Part shown: one piece after another, positions 6,325 to 13,033 of the stretch | How the letters are laid out: each line of letters starts with the position of its first letter | Position numbering within the stretch: the first letter of the stretch is position 1 | Source of the DNA: an uncultured Desulfobacterales bacterium | Lineage (GTDB): Bacteria; Desulfobacterota; Desulfobacteria; Desulfobacterales; G020354645 | Reading direction: 5' to 3' | NCBI GenBank assembly: GCA_947259865.1 | Contig: CAMYNZ010000060.1 | Span: 1 to 13,283 of the forward strand | Length of the DNA stretch: 13,283 nucleotides | The notes under the pieces: model-generated | The model's database searches: none | Seen by the model: the letters and a program-made list of their open reading frames with translations, nothing else | Told to the model about the DNA's origin: nothing | Position numbers and translations under genes: made by a program

Positions 6325-8087
6325 ATCCATCTCAAGGCTTTGCCCAGCGCTTCGGGGTGCAGAATCGATTTCGGACCCGGGCGAAGCGTAACCCATCTGT
6401 TTTCTGAAATCAGCCGCCGCAGTTCGGTGGTCACGACCCGTAAACGATCATAGGTTTTAAGATCGAAGTTGTGCTGCCGGGTTCTGAATTGAGTTTTACA
6501 ACCGGGTGAAAGGGGCAGGCGCGTTCGGGCCGCCGCAGACTGACGATCAATAATAATCCCTTTATTGAACACGATAATTATTATTTGGCCCGAGCCGTCG
6601 CAAATCTCCCAGGCCAATGTTGATTCACTCAGCAAGCAAAGCCAGCGTGATCGGCGAATCCAGTAAGCACAACGGCTTATAACAGATTCCAGGCTGCCGG
6701 CTACGGATTCAGGGGTCCATTCTCTTTCTTCTGAATCTTTAGTGTTTGCTGTTTGAATTTGTTCGGCATCGGCTTTGTCTTCGTCTGACATATCCGTTTC
6801 GACCGCTGCTAAAGCTTCACGCCAGAGCTGGGTGCCGATGGTCATTAAAGCACGCCATACCGGTTTGTTTTTCAGGACTTGCTGATGTTTTTGGCAAAGA
6901 AAATGAAAACCACTTCGAAAGACATCATCCGGGGGTGCATATTCCTCGGGAATACCCATTAGCGCTGCAGTTGCAGAAGTATCCTCCGGGACCGGGTCGA
7001 ATTCGCCGCTTTCGATCAACTCGCTCAGCGCTGAAAGCGACACCAGGGATTTTCTGGAGGGCAGTGGTCCATGGCGATGAATATCGTCCGGGATCGGTGC
7101 CATTTGCCGAAAATCCCGGGAGCAATACCATAGATTGCGATCTCGTTTACGTAAGGCAACATTGTACGGCGGAGAGTATGTTTTTATCTGGTCGGATTCA
7201 AGAATGGCGGCTTCCAGGGCTGAACCTGTGCGGGTTATCTCTAGATCCGCAGCCTGACTCAGCATTTCCAGTATATGCTCGGCGTGCTGGATGCGTTTTT
7301 GAAAATAACTGTTGACCCGTCGTTTGAGCGACCGGGCCTTTCCGATATAGAGCAGATCGCTATTGGAACGCAGCATTCTATAAACGCCCGGCGCATCGGG
7401 TAATTTGAGCCGAATATCCGGCTTCATGGGATAAACGCGGTCTACCCGTGCAGGTACGCCAGTCTGGACCAGCCAATCACGCAGTTGGCCAATGGTACGG
7501 ATACCATATCCGCTTTCCAGCCGCTTGATCAAATTTCGCCAGATAACCACCGTTGCGGCAACGTGTGCTTCACAGCGCTTTAGCTCCGGCACCGAATGAC
7601 CGAAATATCCGGCAATTGCTCTAATCCCGCGGCGAGGTAAACCGGGATAAAGGCGCCTGGCAATCTCATGGCTGCAAAAAATATCAAAAACAAAGGCAGC
7701 GGCGCTGCTATACTCACGGTGCAGTTCTCTTAGAAATGGCTCTTCAAAACGTGAGTAATGAATAACGGTCGGACAGATATTTTCTTGATTGTTCAGCCCA
7801 ATTTTGCGGGCAACTTCATCCAGCATGTTCCAGACGGACGCCGGGCTGCAGGCTGTGTGCAAATCCTCACCGCAGATGCCCGTAATACGGCTAATCCGGG
7901 GCGGGATTTCAACGCCGGGGGGCAATTTGATCAAATGCGACGTGATGGAAGAAAAAGAGTTGGCAGGATGATCCGAGGCACACAATCGCGTCCATCCGAT
8001 CTCCAGAAGGTGGCCATTGCCGGGATGACTGCCGGTAGTCTGGCAATCAAGTGCAAGAATTTCGAGATCAGCGAGTGGCGTAGTCAT
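6321..8087 (-). CDS. DnaQ-like exonuclease / GIY-YIG nuclease fusion (UvrC/Cho-like)
   Basis: It has 588 residues. The N-terminus (about 7-190) is a DnaQ/RNase T fold (LALDCQTTG, LLEIGW, IPPRISRITGICGEDL, HYSRFEEPFLREL, LPRRGIRAIAGYFG). Canonical metal ligands are mostly replaced: D14-C-Q16 where DxE is expected, F114-E115 instead of FD, and H175 near the usual final Asp. A catalytically weak or dead exonuclease domain is likely. Residues about 225-315 are a GIY-YIG domain (GVYRM 234-238, LLYIGKA 245-251, R257, E297 in AILESD, N309 in PPYN), as in UvrC and Cho, with the nuclease residues intact. The rest (about 330-588) is unfamiliar. Such DnaQ-UvrC-type fusions are known in bacteria. It is coupled by ATGA to the SbcD-like gene. 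The start ATG at 8087 has no obvious Shine-Dalgarno. Confidence 0.82.
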   Translation of the reverse strand: MTTPLADLEILALDCQTTGSHPGNGHLLEIGWTRLCASDHPANSFSSITSHLIKLPPGVEIPPRISRITGICGEDLHTACSPASVWNMLDEVARKIGLNNQENICPTVIHYSRFEEPFLRELHREYSSAAAFVFDIFCSHEIARRLYPGLPRRGIRAIAGYFGHSVPELKRCEAHVAATVVIWRNLIKRLESGYGIRTIGQLRDWLVQTGVPARVDRVYPMKPDIRLKLPDAPGVYRMLRSNSDLLYIGKARSLKRRVNSYFQKRIQHAEHILEMLSQAADLEITRTGSALEAAILESDQIKTYSPPYNVALRKRDRNLWYCSRDFRQMAPIPDDIHRHGPLPSRKSLVSLSALSELIESGEFDPVPEDTSATAALMGIPEEYAPPDDVFRSGFHFLCQKHQQVLKNKPVWRALMTIGTQLWREALAAVETDMSDEDKADAEQIQTANTKDSEEREWTPESVAGSLESVISRCAYWIRRSRWLCLLSESTLAWEICDGSGQIIIIVFNKGIIIDRQSAAARTRLPLSPGCKTQFRTRQHNFDLKTYDRLRVVTTELRRLISENRWVTLRPGPKSILHPEALGKALRWI

Positions 8088-8132
8088 TATATTTATAAGG
8101 ACACGATCAAAAGTGGTTTGTCCCCAAAATAA

Positions 8133-8160
8133 ATTACAAAATCCAACAAACAGTTTTCAA
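8133..8160 (-). promoter_or_regulatory. Candidate sigma-70-type promoter for the DnaQ/GIY-YIG gene
   Basis: On the minus strand TTGAAA (8160-8155) is separated by 16 bp from TGTAAT (8138-8133), about 45 bp before the gene start. Each hexamer has mismatches to consensus. It lies in the 117-bp gap between the winged-helix gene and the fusion gene, where an independent promoter would be expected if these are separate transcripts. Confidence 0.28.
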
Positions 8161-8184
8161 ACCAAAGCATGACGTTTTGTATAT

Positions 8185-8205
8185 ATCTGGGACCCAACAC
8201 CAGAT
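8185..8205 (-). terminator. Short hairpin at the end of the winged-helix gene
   Basis: ATCTGG (8185-8190) and CCAGAT (8200-8205) form a 6-bp stem with a 9-nt loop that begins at the stop codon of the winged-helix gene. No T run follows on the minus strand, so it is at best a weak terminator or an mRNA-stabilising hairpin. Read-through into the DnaQ/GIY-YIG gene remains possible. Confidence 0.25.
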
Positions 8206-8516
8206 CAATGATCGACGACAGACTGCTTTTTGCGCGAAAGCGCATACCCTTTCGGGGTCAGGTAAGCGGCAAATCCCAGCCGGTCCGTATCAACCGCACC
8301 CATGACAAACAAAGGTTTGATGGCCCGGCGGACATCTTCACCCGACATGTTTAGCTGCCCGGCGATATCGCTGATATCCATAATTCCGGGAGGACCGACT
8401 TGCTCCCACTCTTTAGCCAGTATATTCAGTATTGACTGCTGGCAGGCCTCATCTTTTATCGGCGTTTTCTCGGAATTTTTGTTCACAGCCCCGGGTCCTT
8501 CCCCATCCCATGTCAT
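8205..8516 (-). CDS. Small winged-helix DNA-binding protein
   Basis: It has 103 residues. After a polar N-terminus (1-22) there is a helix (QQSILNILAKEW, 26-37), a helix-turn-helix (ISDIAGQLNMSGEDVRRAIKPL, about 48-69) and a wing (GAVDTDRLGFAAYLTPKGY, 73-91). This resembles the HTH of MarR/ArsR-like and archaeal-type winged-helix proteins. The start ATG (8516-8514) overlaps the TGA of the thioredoxin reductase-like gene as ATGA, so the two are co-translated. One Cys (C25) lies just before the first helix. It may be a local regulator sensing or serving the redox enzyme, though there is no direct proof. No metal-binding cluster is visible. Confidence 0.72.
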   Translation of the reverse strand: MTWDGEGPGAVNKNSEKTPIKDEACQQSILNILAKEWEQVGPPGIMDISDIAGQLNMSGEDVRRAIKPLFVMGAVDTDRLGFAAYLTPKGYALSRKKQSVVDH

Positions 8517-9424
8517 TCAACTAATTTAAGCTTTTTAGCATAGCCGGCAGCCTCAAGTCCAGCCACACAACCTTCTCCAACGGCTTTGGCCATTTGCCAT
8601 GGTGGACCGCAGATGTCACCGGCCGCATAAACACCCGGCACATTGGTTTCCTGTTTTTTGTTGGTTCGGATATATTTGGCATCATCGTCTAAAAAAATCC
8701 CCAGGTTGGTTGCCAATTCCATAACACCCTTTGCGCCCTTTTCGATAAAAACGCCGGTGACCGCTATTTTTGATCCATCCTCGAGCACCAATCCCTCAAC
8801 CTCATTTTCCCCTGTGATTTCTTTTACTTTCGCACCTTCATGAAAAATGGCTGCGCTGTTTTGGATTTCCTCCCGCAGGACATCAACCACATCCAGTTTT
8901 TCAAAAATGAGATGAACAGATTTCGAATCATGCAGCAGCGTCAAAGCGCCGCTCACAGCCGCACTTTCGCCACCGATAACGGCCACGTCCTGACCCTTAA
9001 AAAAATTCGCATCGCATTCAACACAGTAACTTACACCGCGGCCCAGCAACGCCTTCTCCCCGGGAACGCCAAGTTTGTTGCGCTGGGCGCCCGTGGCGAT
9101 AACAAGACTTTGGCACCGAATCATTTTCCCGCTTTCGGTCTTGATCTCGAAAAGTTCATCAACCCGTGAAACCTTTAGAACATCTTCTTCCCAAATTTCG
9201 GAACCAAACCGCAGCGCCTGTTCCAGACCGATTCGAAGCATATCCTCACCGGCGATGTTAAAAATGCAACAAAAGTTTTCGACATGAGCATGGTACAGGC
9301 TGCTTTTTGTCTGCTTCCCCAAAAGCAGCACGGTTACCTTAGTGCGCGCGGCGTGGATGGCCGCCTGCAGGCCCGCAGGGCCGGTTCCCAATATGACAAT
9401 ATCATATTTGACGGTGTCCTGCAT
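8513..9424 (-). CDS. trxB: Thioredoxin reductase-like FAD-dependent oxidoreductase
   Basis: It has 303 residues. FAD-binding motif GTGPAG is at 13-18, the second glycine-rich motif GGESAA at 151-156, the redox-active C134-V-E-C137 in VSYCVECD, and the C-terminal FAD motif AAGDIC at 268-273, the standard order of low-molecular-weight thioredoxin reductases. Unusually, after the second nucleotide-binding motif, where TrxB has HRRxxFR for the NADPH 2'-phosphate, the sequence is LIFEKLDVVD. NADPH preference is therefore unlikely to be standard; NADH or another donor is possible. The start ATG at 9424 is supported by GAGGAG about 6 nt upstream; the TTG codon just before it is ignored. It is the first gene of an ATGA-coupled pair with the winged-helix gene. 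No thioredoxin gene is adjacent. Confidence 0.87.
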   Translation of the reverse strand: MQDTVKYDIVILGTGPAGLQAAIHAARTKVTVLLLGKQTKSSLYHAHVENFCCIFNIAGEDMLRIGLEQALRFGSEIWEEDVLKVSRVDELFEIKTESGKMIRCQSLVIATGAQRNKLGVPGEKALLGRGVSYCVECDANFFKGQDVAVIGGESAAVSGALTLLHDSKSVHLIFEKLDVVDVLREEIQNSAAIFHEGAKVKEITGENEVEGLVLEDGSKIAVTGVFIEKGAKGVMELATNLGIFLDDDAKYIRTNKKQETNVPGVYAAGDICGPPWQMAKAVGEGCVAGLEAAGYAKKLKLVE

Positions 9425-9515
9425 CAATCTCTCCTCATTGCTAAGATCGTTGATGGTGAAAATTGATTATCTGATTGTTAATTTGACAGTAAATTTAGCC
9501 TATTTTACCGGAGAA

Positions 9516-9577
9516 GTGCCCGCTACGGAACGATACACCCACTCCGGCAAAAGGAGATTTTTTTCCGCAGCGGGTGC
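9516..9577. other. Long imperfect stem-loop between the protease gene and trxB
   Basis: GTGCCCGCTACGG (9516-9528) pairs with CCGCAGCGGGTGC (9565-9577) through a 13-position stem with three non-Watson-Crick positions. An inner CTCC...GGAG hairpin (9542-9556) is followed on the plus strand by seven Ts. It lies between the stop of the protease gene (9596) and the start of trxB (9424), both on the minus strand. It may process or end the protease transcript, or fold in the trxB leader. The T run is oriented for plus-strand termination, but no plus-strand gene is nearby. Confidence 0.4.
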
Positions 9578-9595
9578 AGCCTTTATAATTTCAAA

Positions 9596-11050
9596 TTAGT
9601 AGATTCGCTTAAATAGACGATTGGCCATATCGCGGTCAAGGTCCATGAGAATTTTGTACTGTGCCAGTGAAGCACTTTTGTCTCCATTAGCAATGTACAT
9701 CTCTCCCAGTTTAAAGTGCGCCGGCACGTAATCGGGGTTTACCCGGATGGCCTGTATGTATGCGGCCATCTCTTCTTCGAATTCAAGAAGCTGGCCATAA
9801 ATCAGGCCCATGTTGTAGTGGGCCGGTGCAAATGCCGGCTTAATTCCGATGGTCTTTTTGTGGGCTTCCAATGCTTGCTGGTATTGTCCGAGCTTACCGC
9901 AGGCAATGCCCATGTAATAATAAGCGGATGCATCCGAAGGATCGACCCGTATTGCCTGTTTAAAGGATGATTTGCCTTTGGCGAACATACCGAGCCGTGC
10001 GTATAGCAGGCCCAGGTTATAATGTGCCGGGCCGAAATCCGGATCTATGCGGGTAACCTTGCGGTAGGTATCAATAGCATCATTATGTCGGCCGATCTTT
10101 TTGTAGTAATTAGCCAAATTATGGTAAGCCGGTGCGTCTTCGGGGTTCGTTTTTATTGCCTGTTTGTATGCACTGATTGCGTCTGTCGGCTTATCGAGTC
10201 CGGCGTAACAATAGCCCAATCCAAACCATGCCCTGGGATCATTGGGGTCCTCTTCGGTGGCCTTTTTGTAATAGTGAAGGGCTTCATTATATTCTCCGCT
10301 GATTGAATAATGAAACCCCTTTTTACAAAGTTCGGCGGCGATTTTTGGATTTTCACCGCCAAAGCTGAAGGTCCATTCGGCCAGGGATTTTGTTGTTTTG
10401 TTAGCCTTTAATCCAATTACAGATCTACTGGATACGGCAAAGTTAAGATTCTGGCCGACTGCAGACTGGAAGGACGCTATACCGATAACTTTACCCTTCA
10501 TGTTGATGACCGGACTTCCGCTGGATCCCGGGGAGATCGGCGCTGACATCTGAAAAAAATTGCCGATGTTCGGCATCCTTCGAATCGAGGAAACAATACC
10601 TTCGCTGACGGTTTGATGAAGCCCCAGGGGGCTGCCGACCACAACAACCCGTTGCGCAATGGAGGGCAATTCTTTGGACACGCTAACATACGATATCTTT
10701 TTGGGGGGAATATCCACCAATACCTTGATAACATCCGCGTCTTCATTCTCGGCCAGGATCGAAATTATCGGAAACTTCTGGCCCTTATACGTACGGACAA
10801 CTGCAGAGTAGGCACCTTTTAAAACATGATAATTGGTAACCAGATGACCTTGGTTGCCGACAAAAAACCCGCTTCCGATACTTATCGGTTTATTCTCTAA
10901 ATCGTAGGTTAATATCGTAACAACGGCCGGTTGAACCTTTTGTACCAGTCTGCCTAAGCTCACCGCCTGGCTTGCCGGAGTTCCCAGGATGAAAGCAAGC
11001 ACAAGCCCTGACAATATCTTGAGAATCGCACTTGGAAATAGTTTTTTCAT
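9596..11050 (-). CDS. Exported trypsin-like (HtrA-type) serine protease with C-terminal TPR repeats
   Basis: It has 484 residues from ATG 11050. A signal peptide (MKKLFPSAILKILSGLVLAF..., likely cut after SQA at about 29) implies a periplasmic or exported protein. The trypsin-like domain (about 33-215) has H75 (TNYHVLKG), D106 (EDADVI) and S177 in the GSSGSP variant of the usual GNSGGP, in the S1C/HtrA arrangement. No PDZ domain follows; instead about seven TPR units of 34 residues fill 239-476 (for example NPEDAPAYHNLANYYKKIGR), probably for partner or substrate docking. The frame is open to 11206, but that extension translates two dispersed palindromic repeats and is rejected. AGGG lies about 8 nt before ATG 11050. 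The gene is on the same strand as trxB, 171 bp upstream of it. Confidence 0.88.
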   Translation of the reverse strand: MKKLFPSAILKILSGLVLAFILGTPASQAVSLGRLVQKVQPAVVTILTYDLENKPISIGSGFFVGNQGHLVTNYHVLKGAYSAVVRTYKGQKFPIISILAENEDADVIKVLVDIPPKKISYVSVSKELPSIAQRVVVVGSPLGLHQTVSEGIVSSIRRMPNIGNFFQMSAPISPGSSGSPVINMKGKVIGIASFQSAVGQNLNFAVSSRSVIGLKANKTTKSLAEWTFSFGGENPKIAAELCKKGFHYSISGEYNEALHYYKKATEEDPNDPRAWFGLGYCYAGLDKPTDAISAYKQAIKTNPEDAPAYHNLANYYKKIGRHNDAIDTYRKVTRIDPDFGPAHYNLGLLYARLGMFAKGKSSFKQAIRVDPSDASAYYYMGIACGKLGQYQQALEAHKKTIGIKPAFAPAHYNMGLIYGQLLEFEEEMAAYIQAIRVNPDYVPAHFKLGEMYIANGDKSASLAQYKILMDLDRDMANRLFKRIY

Positions 11051-11120
11051 ATTTACAACCCTGTCTTTCACTAGGGAGTCAACGACCACCCGCGAAATAC
11101 TGTGCCATAATTTTTCAAAT

Positions 11121-11157
11121 CCGTCATTGCGGTCCCGGATCAAGTCCGGGATGACGG
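11121..11157. repeat. Dispersed palindromic repeat, 'CCCGGATCAAGTCCGGG' type
   Basis: CCGTCAT at 11121-11127 pairs with ATGACGG at 11151-11157, and CCCGGA with TCCGGG encloses a 5-nt loop. This 37-bp double palindrome is of a kind scattered in intergenic DNA of many proteobacterial genomes (knowledge from memory). It sits upstream of the protease gene, and its translation produces the spurious SVIPDLIRDRND residues of an extended frame. Confidence 0.6.
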
Positions 11158-11182
11158 AGATCCGTGGATCGCCAGGCTCACC

Positions 11183-11203
11183 CCCCTGAGCGGAGTCGAA
11201 GGG
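11183..11203. repeat. Dispersed 'CCCTGAGCGGAGTCGAAGGG' repeat
   Basis: CCCCTGAGCGGAGTCGAAGGG is a short imperfect palindrome (CCCT...AGGG ends) that recurs in intergenic DNA of many bacterial genomes. Here it stands 26 bp from the other palindromic repeat, upstream of the protease gene. It would encode the first residues (PFDSAQGG) of the rejected N-terminal extension. Confidence 0.5.
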
Positions 11204-11213
11204 CAATCCAGTT

Positions 11214-11423
11214 TTACGGATGATATTTAGCGGCCACCATCGATGGATCCAGAAAAATGACGCTGAAAATAAAAATAATCATCAAACCGGGAAGATAAAG
11301 AATGCGGCAGGAAAAATTTGAAATACCCCGATCTTTGGCGATGTAGAGGTATTCTGGCACGAAGGCATATCCGTTTTTGCCCCTGATCTGAATGATTTTT
11401 TGGAAACAGCCGAAAATTTGAAG
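11214..11423 (-). pseudogene. Gene-like remnant with one TM segment, no start codon
   Basis: The minus-strand frame between TAA at 11426-11424 and TAA at 11216-11214 reads QKIIQIRGKNGYAFVPEYLY, then IAKDRGISNF, a hydrophobic segment (RILYLPGLMIIFIFSVIFL) and DPSMVAAKYHP. The composition looks coding, with a plausible membrane helix. There is no ATG, GTG or TTG before the conserved-looking part; the first possible start is a GTG at the 22nd codon without a clear ribosome-binding site. It could be the end of a decayed membrane protein. A plus-strand open frame overlaps the same DNA, so at most one of the two is real. Confidence 0.25.
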
Positions 11424-11768
11424 TTATGGGAGGATTTCAAAGTTGCCGAAATTGTTAATAACTTGTTTATAACTGCGCAAGTTTCTGTATTTAAATGTAA
11501 AAATATTATTTAAAAAAAATGTATCAATTCTGGATAGTTAACATTATTGATAAAAATTGATCGAATAAATTCAACCAGATAAATATTGTTAATAATTATC
11601 TCCGCGGCAAAATAAAAATCGAATTAATCACATTTGACATAATTGCCATAATATTTAAAAAATCTCGCTTATTATTTTAGTAAGATCAAGCGCGTTGGAG
11701 TCGTCCAATCACCCCTCCCGGGTAAACGTCATCACATTTAATAATTTTTAGACACCGAGGAACATTGC
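11424..11768. other. AT-rich intergenic region upstream of the receiver gene
   Basis: This is markedly AT-rich compared with neighbouring genes, with two copies of ATTGTTAATAA (11451-11461 and 11585-11595), runs such as ATTTAAAAAAAATG, and a consensus -35 hexamer TTGACA at 11634-11639 with a poor -10 candidate TAAAAA 16 bp downstream. A TTGGA-GTCG-TCCAA dyad lies near 11694-11707. These features suit a promoter region for the receiver gene, possibly bound by AT-preferring proteins. There are no intact genes. A plus-strand open frame from about 11319 into this region (DVEVFWHEGISVFAPDLNDF...) has no start codon. Confidence 0.35.
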
Positions 11769-12128
11769 ATGGGCAGTATCCTAATCATTGAAGATGAAAT
11801 AGGAATTCTGGAATTGATAAAAGAGGTGTTAACCCTGTGCGGCCACAATGTTGACACGGCCAGCGACGGCCGGGAGGGTATTCAGAAGTTTGATAACAAC
11901 AGTTTCGATCTGGTGATAACCGATGTGTGCATGCCGGGTACCGGCGGCCATAGCGTTGTGCAACACATCAGAAATTCCTGCAAAAAAGGTACCCCAATAA
12001 TCGGGATGTCCGGCACACCCTGGCTGCTTCAAAATCAGGATTTTGACGTGGTTCTTCCGAAACCATTTCCGCTCCAGACCCTGATTGACTCGGTCAAACA
12101 CCTGCCCCAAATGGCTGCCACCGCTTAG
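11769..12128 (+). CDS. Stand-alone CheY-like receiver protein
   Basis: It has 119 residues consisting of a single receiver domain without an output domain. Acidic residues are at E8-D9-E10, the phospho-acceptor is D52 (VITDVCMPG), the switch residue S81 (GMSGT) and the invariant Lys K98 in LPKPF, so all active-site residues for aspartyl phosphorylation are present. It ends in a helix (LQTLIDSVKHL) followed by a short tail. The start ATG is preceded by GAGGAA at about 8 nt. It has its own AT-rich upstream region and no histidine kinase next to it, so it probably acts through protein-protein contact with kinases, a phosphorelay or a motility component encoded elsewhere. A partner cannot be named from this window. 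Confidence 0.9.
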   Translation: MGSILIIEDEIGILELIKEVLTLCGHNVDTASDGREGIQKFDNNSFDLVITDVCMPGTGGHSVVQHIRNSCKKGTPIIGMSGTPWLLQNQDFDVVLPKPFPLQTLIDSVKHLPQMAATA

Positions 12129-12198
12129 ACGTTATCTCAAAAATGCATCTAACGCTCAATTACGGCGTTGCGAACCTCCTCATAATGCTCACAGAAGA

Positions 12199-12326
12199 AA
12201 GTGAGCTAAAGTTAAAAGTGATCTAAAGTGACTAAAGTTAATGAATTCTGTCGTTTATATAAAAGATAAAGCGGAGCAACACCTTAACTTTAGACACTTC
12301 GAATTTTAGTGCATTTTAGACACTTG
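12199..12326. repeat. Inverted-repeat element of CTAAAGT units
   Basis: The left arm has three units in a row: AGTGAGCTAAAGTT (12200-12213), AGTGATCTAAAGTG (12217-12230) and GTGACTAAAGTTA (12228-12240). The right arm carries the same motif inverted: TAACTTTAGACACTT (12285-12299), a degenerate TTTTAGTGC, and ATTTTAGACACTT (12313-12325). The arms flank about 45 bp. A 22-codon ORF (ATG 12241, MNSVVYIKDKAEQHLNFRHF...) runs from the spacer into the right arm without an evident ribosome-binding site. This looks like a small non-autonomous dispersed element; similar CTAAAGT tracts occur in deltaproteobacterial intergenic DNA (memory, unverified). Confidence 0.5.
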
Positions 12327-12394
12327 CCATTGGTTTCAACAACAGATAGCGCTCTGACCTTGAGGCGGGATCACATATCTATTTGGAAGCAGGA

Positions 12395-12979
12395 TCAATC
12401 CTGAACCGCTCCCTTCAGCCCGATTTCCTCGGCCACCTCTCGCATTCCCGTGATGGTATCAGTGATAAGCTCGGTCAGGTCAATGCCCAGCATCTGGACC
12501 CCCTTCTCGATGATGGATCGGTCGACCCCGGCCGCAAATCGTTTATCTTTCCATTTCTTTTTTACGGATTTGGTTTTGAGGTCAAGAAGGCTTTTGGATG
12601 GGCGCACCAGGGCGGTGGTGACCACCAGTCCGGTCAACTCGTCAATAGCAAAGAGAACCTTTTCCAATTCTGTTTGGGGCTCCACATCGGTACAAATACT
12701 CCATCCGTGACTCACGACGGCCCTGACGTATTCTTCGGGCCAATCATTTTCCCTGAGGATTTCCTGGGTTTTATGACAGTGCTGGTCAGGAAACTGTTCA
12801 TAATCAAGATCATGAACAAGTCCGATCACACCCCATTTATCTTCATCTTCACCGCGCTTCCTGGCAAAATAACGCATAACTGCTTCCACAGCCAATGCAT
12901 GTTTTATCAGGCTTTCATTTTTGTTGTACTCGTTGAGTAGACGAAAAGCCTCCTCACGGGTTGGGACTTTTGAATCCAT
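12395..12979 (-). CDS. HD-domain phosphohydrolase-like protein
   Basis: It has 194 residues. The HD-superfamily metal site is visible: H27 (LIKHALAVE), H56-D57 (GLVHDLDYE), H91 (VVSHGW) and D113 (AIDELTG), the spacing expected for HDIG-like phosphohydrolases that cleave nucleotides or other phosphate esters. The substrate cannot be inferred. The C-terminal part (135-194) has a basic patch (KTKSVKKKWKDKRF) and a helical tail. ATG 12979 has a strong AGGAGGT ribosome-binding site 6 nt upstream. It is a single gene; its stop codon lies in a CAGGAT-TG-ATCCTG dyad, without a T run. About 50 bp upstream begins the 49-bp inverted repeat, which could influence its promoter. Confidence 0.87.
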   Translation of the reverse strand: MDSKVPTREEAFRLLNEYNKNESLIKHALAVEAVMRYFARKRGEDEDKWGVIGLVHDLDYEQFPDQHCHKTQEILRENDWPEEYVRAVVSHGWSICTDVEPQTELEKVLFAIDELTGLVVTTALVRPSKSLLDLKTKSVKKKWKDKRFAAGVDRSIIEKGVQMLGIDLTELITDTITGMREVAEEIGLKGAVQD

Positions 12980-13033
12980 CTAGGTACCTCCTGTTAAATA
13001 TTCCGACTGTTAAAAATATGCTCCGCTGGCTGT

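Noticed and set aside
6325..6396. Extended N-terminus of the SbcD-like protein
   Set aside because: It would overlap the upstream fusion gene by about 76 nt. The ATG at 6324 overlaps that gene's stop as ATGA and starts just before the conserved first strand.
6746..7315. 189-codon plus-strand frame inside the DnaQ/GIY-YIG gene
   Set aside because: It is a shadow of the conserved minus-strand GIY-YIG coding sequence, rich in Arg/Pro/Cys, and lacks its own signals.
11054..11082. TTGACT -35 element for the protease gene
   Set aside because: The hexamer at the correct spacing (GTTGTA) does not resemble a -10 box and lies almost at the start codon.
11051..11206. N-terminal extension of the serine protease starting at 11206
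   Set aside because: The extra residues are a translation of two dispersed palindromic repeats. The Met at 11050 begins a clear signal peptide and has a plausible ribosome-binding site.
12389..12402. CAGGAT/ATCCTG dyad as terminator of the HD gene
   Set aside because: It spans the stop codon and is not followed by a T run on the minus strand.
12383..12940. 185-codon plus-strand frame opposite the HD-domain gene
   Set aside because: It is antisense to a well-supported gene with strong ribosome-binding site and conserved HD motifs; its translation has no recognisable domain.
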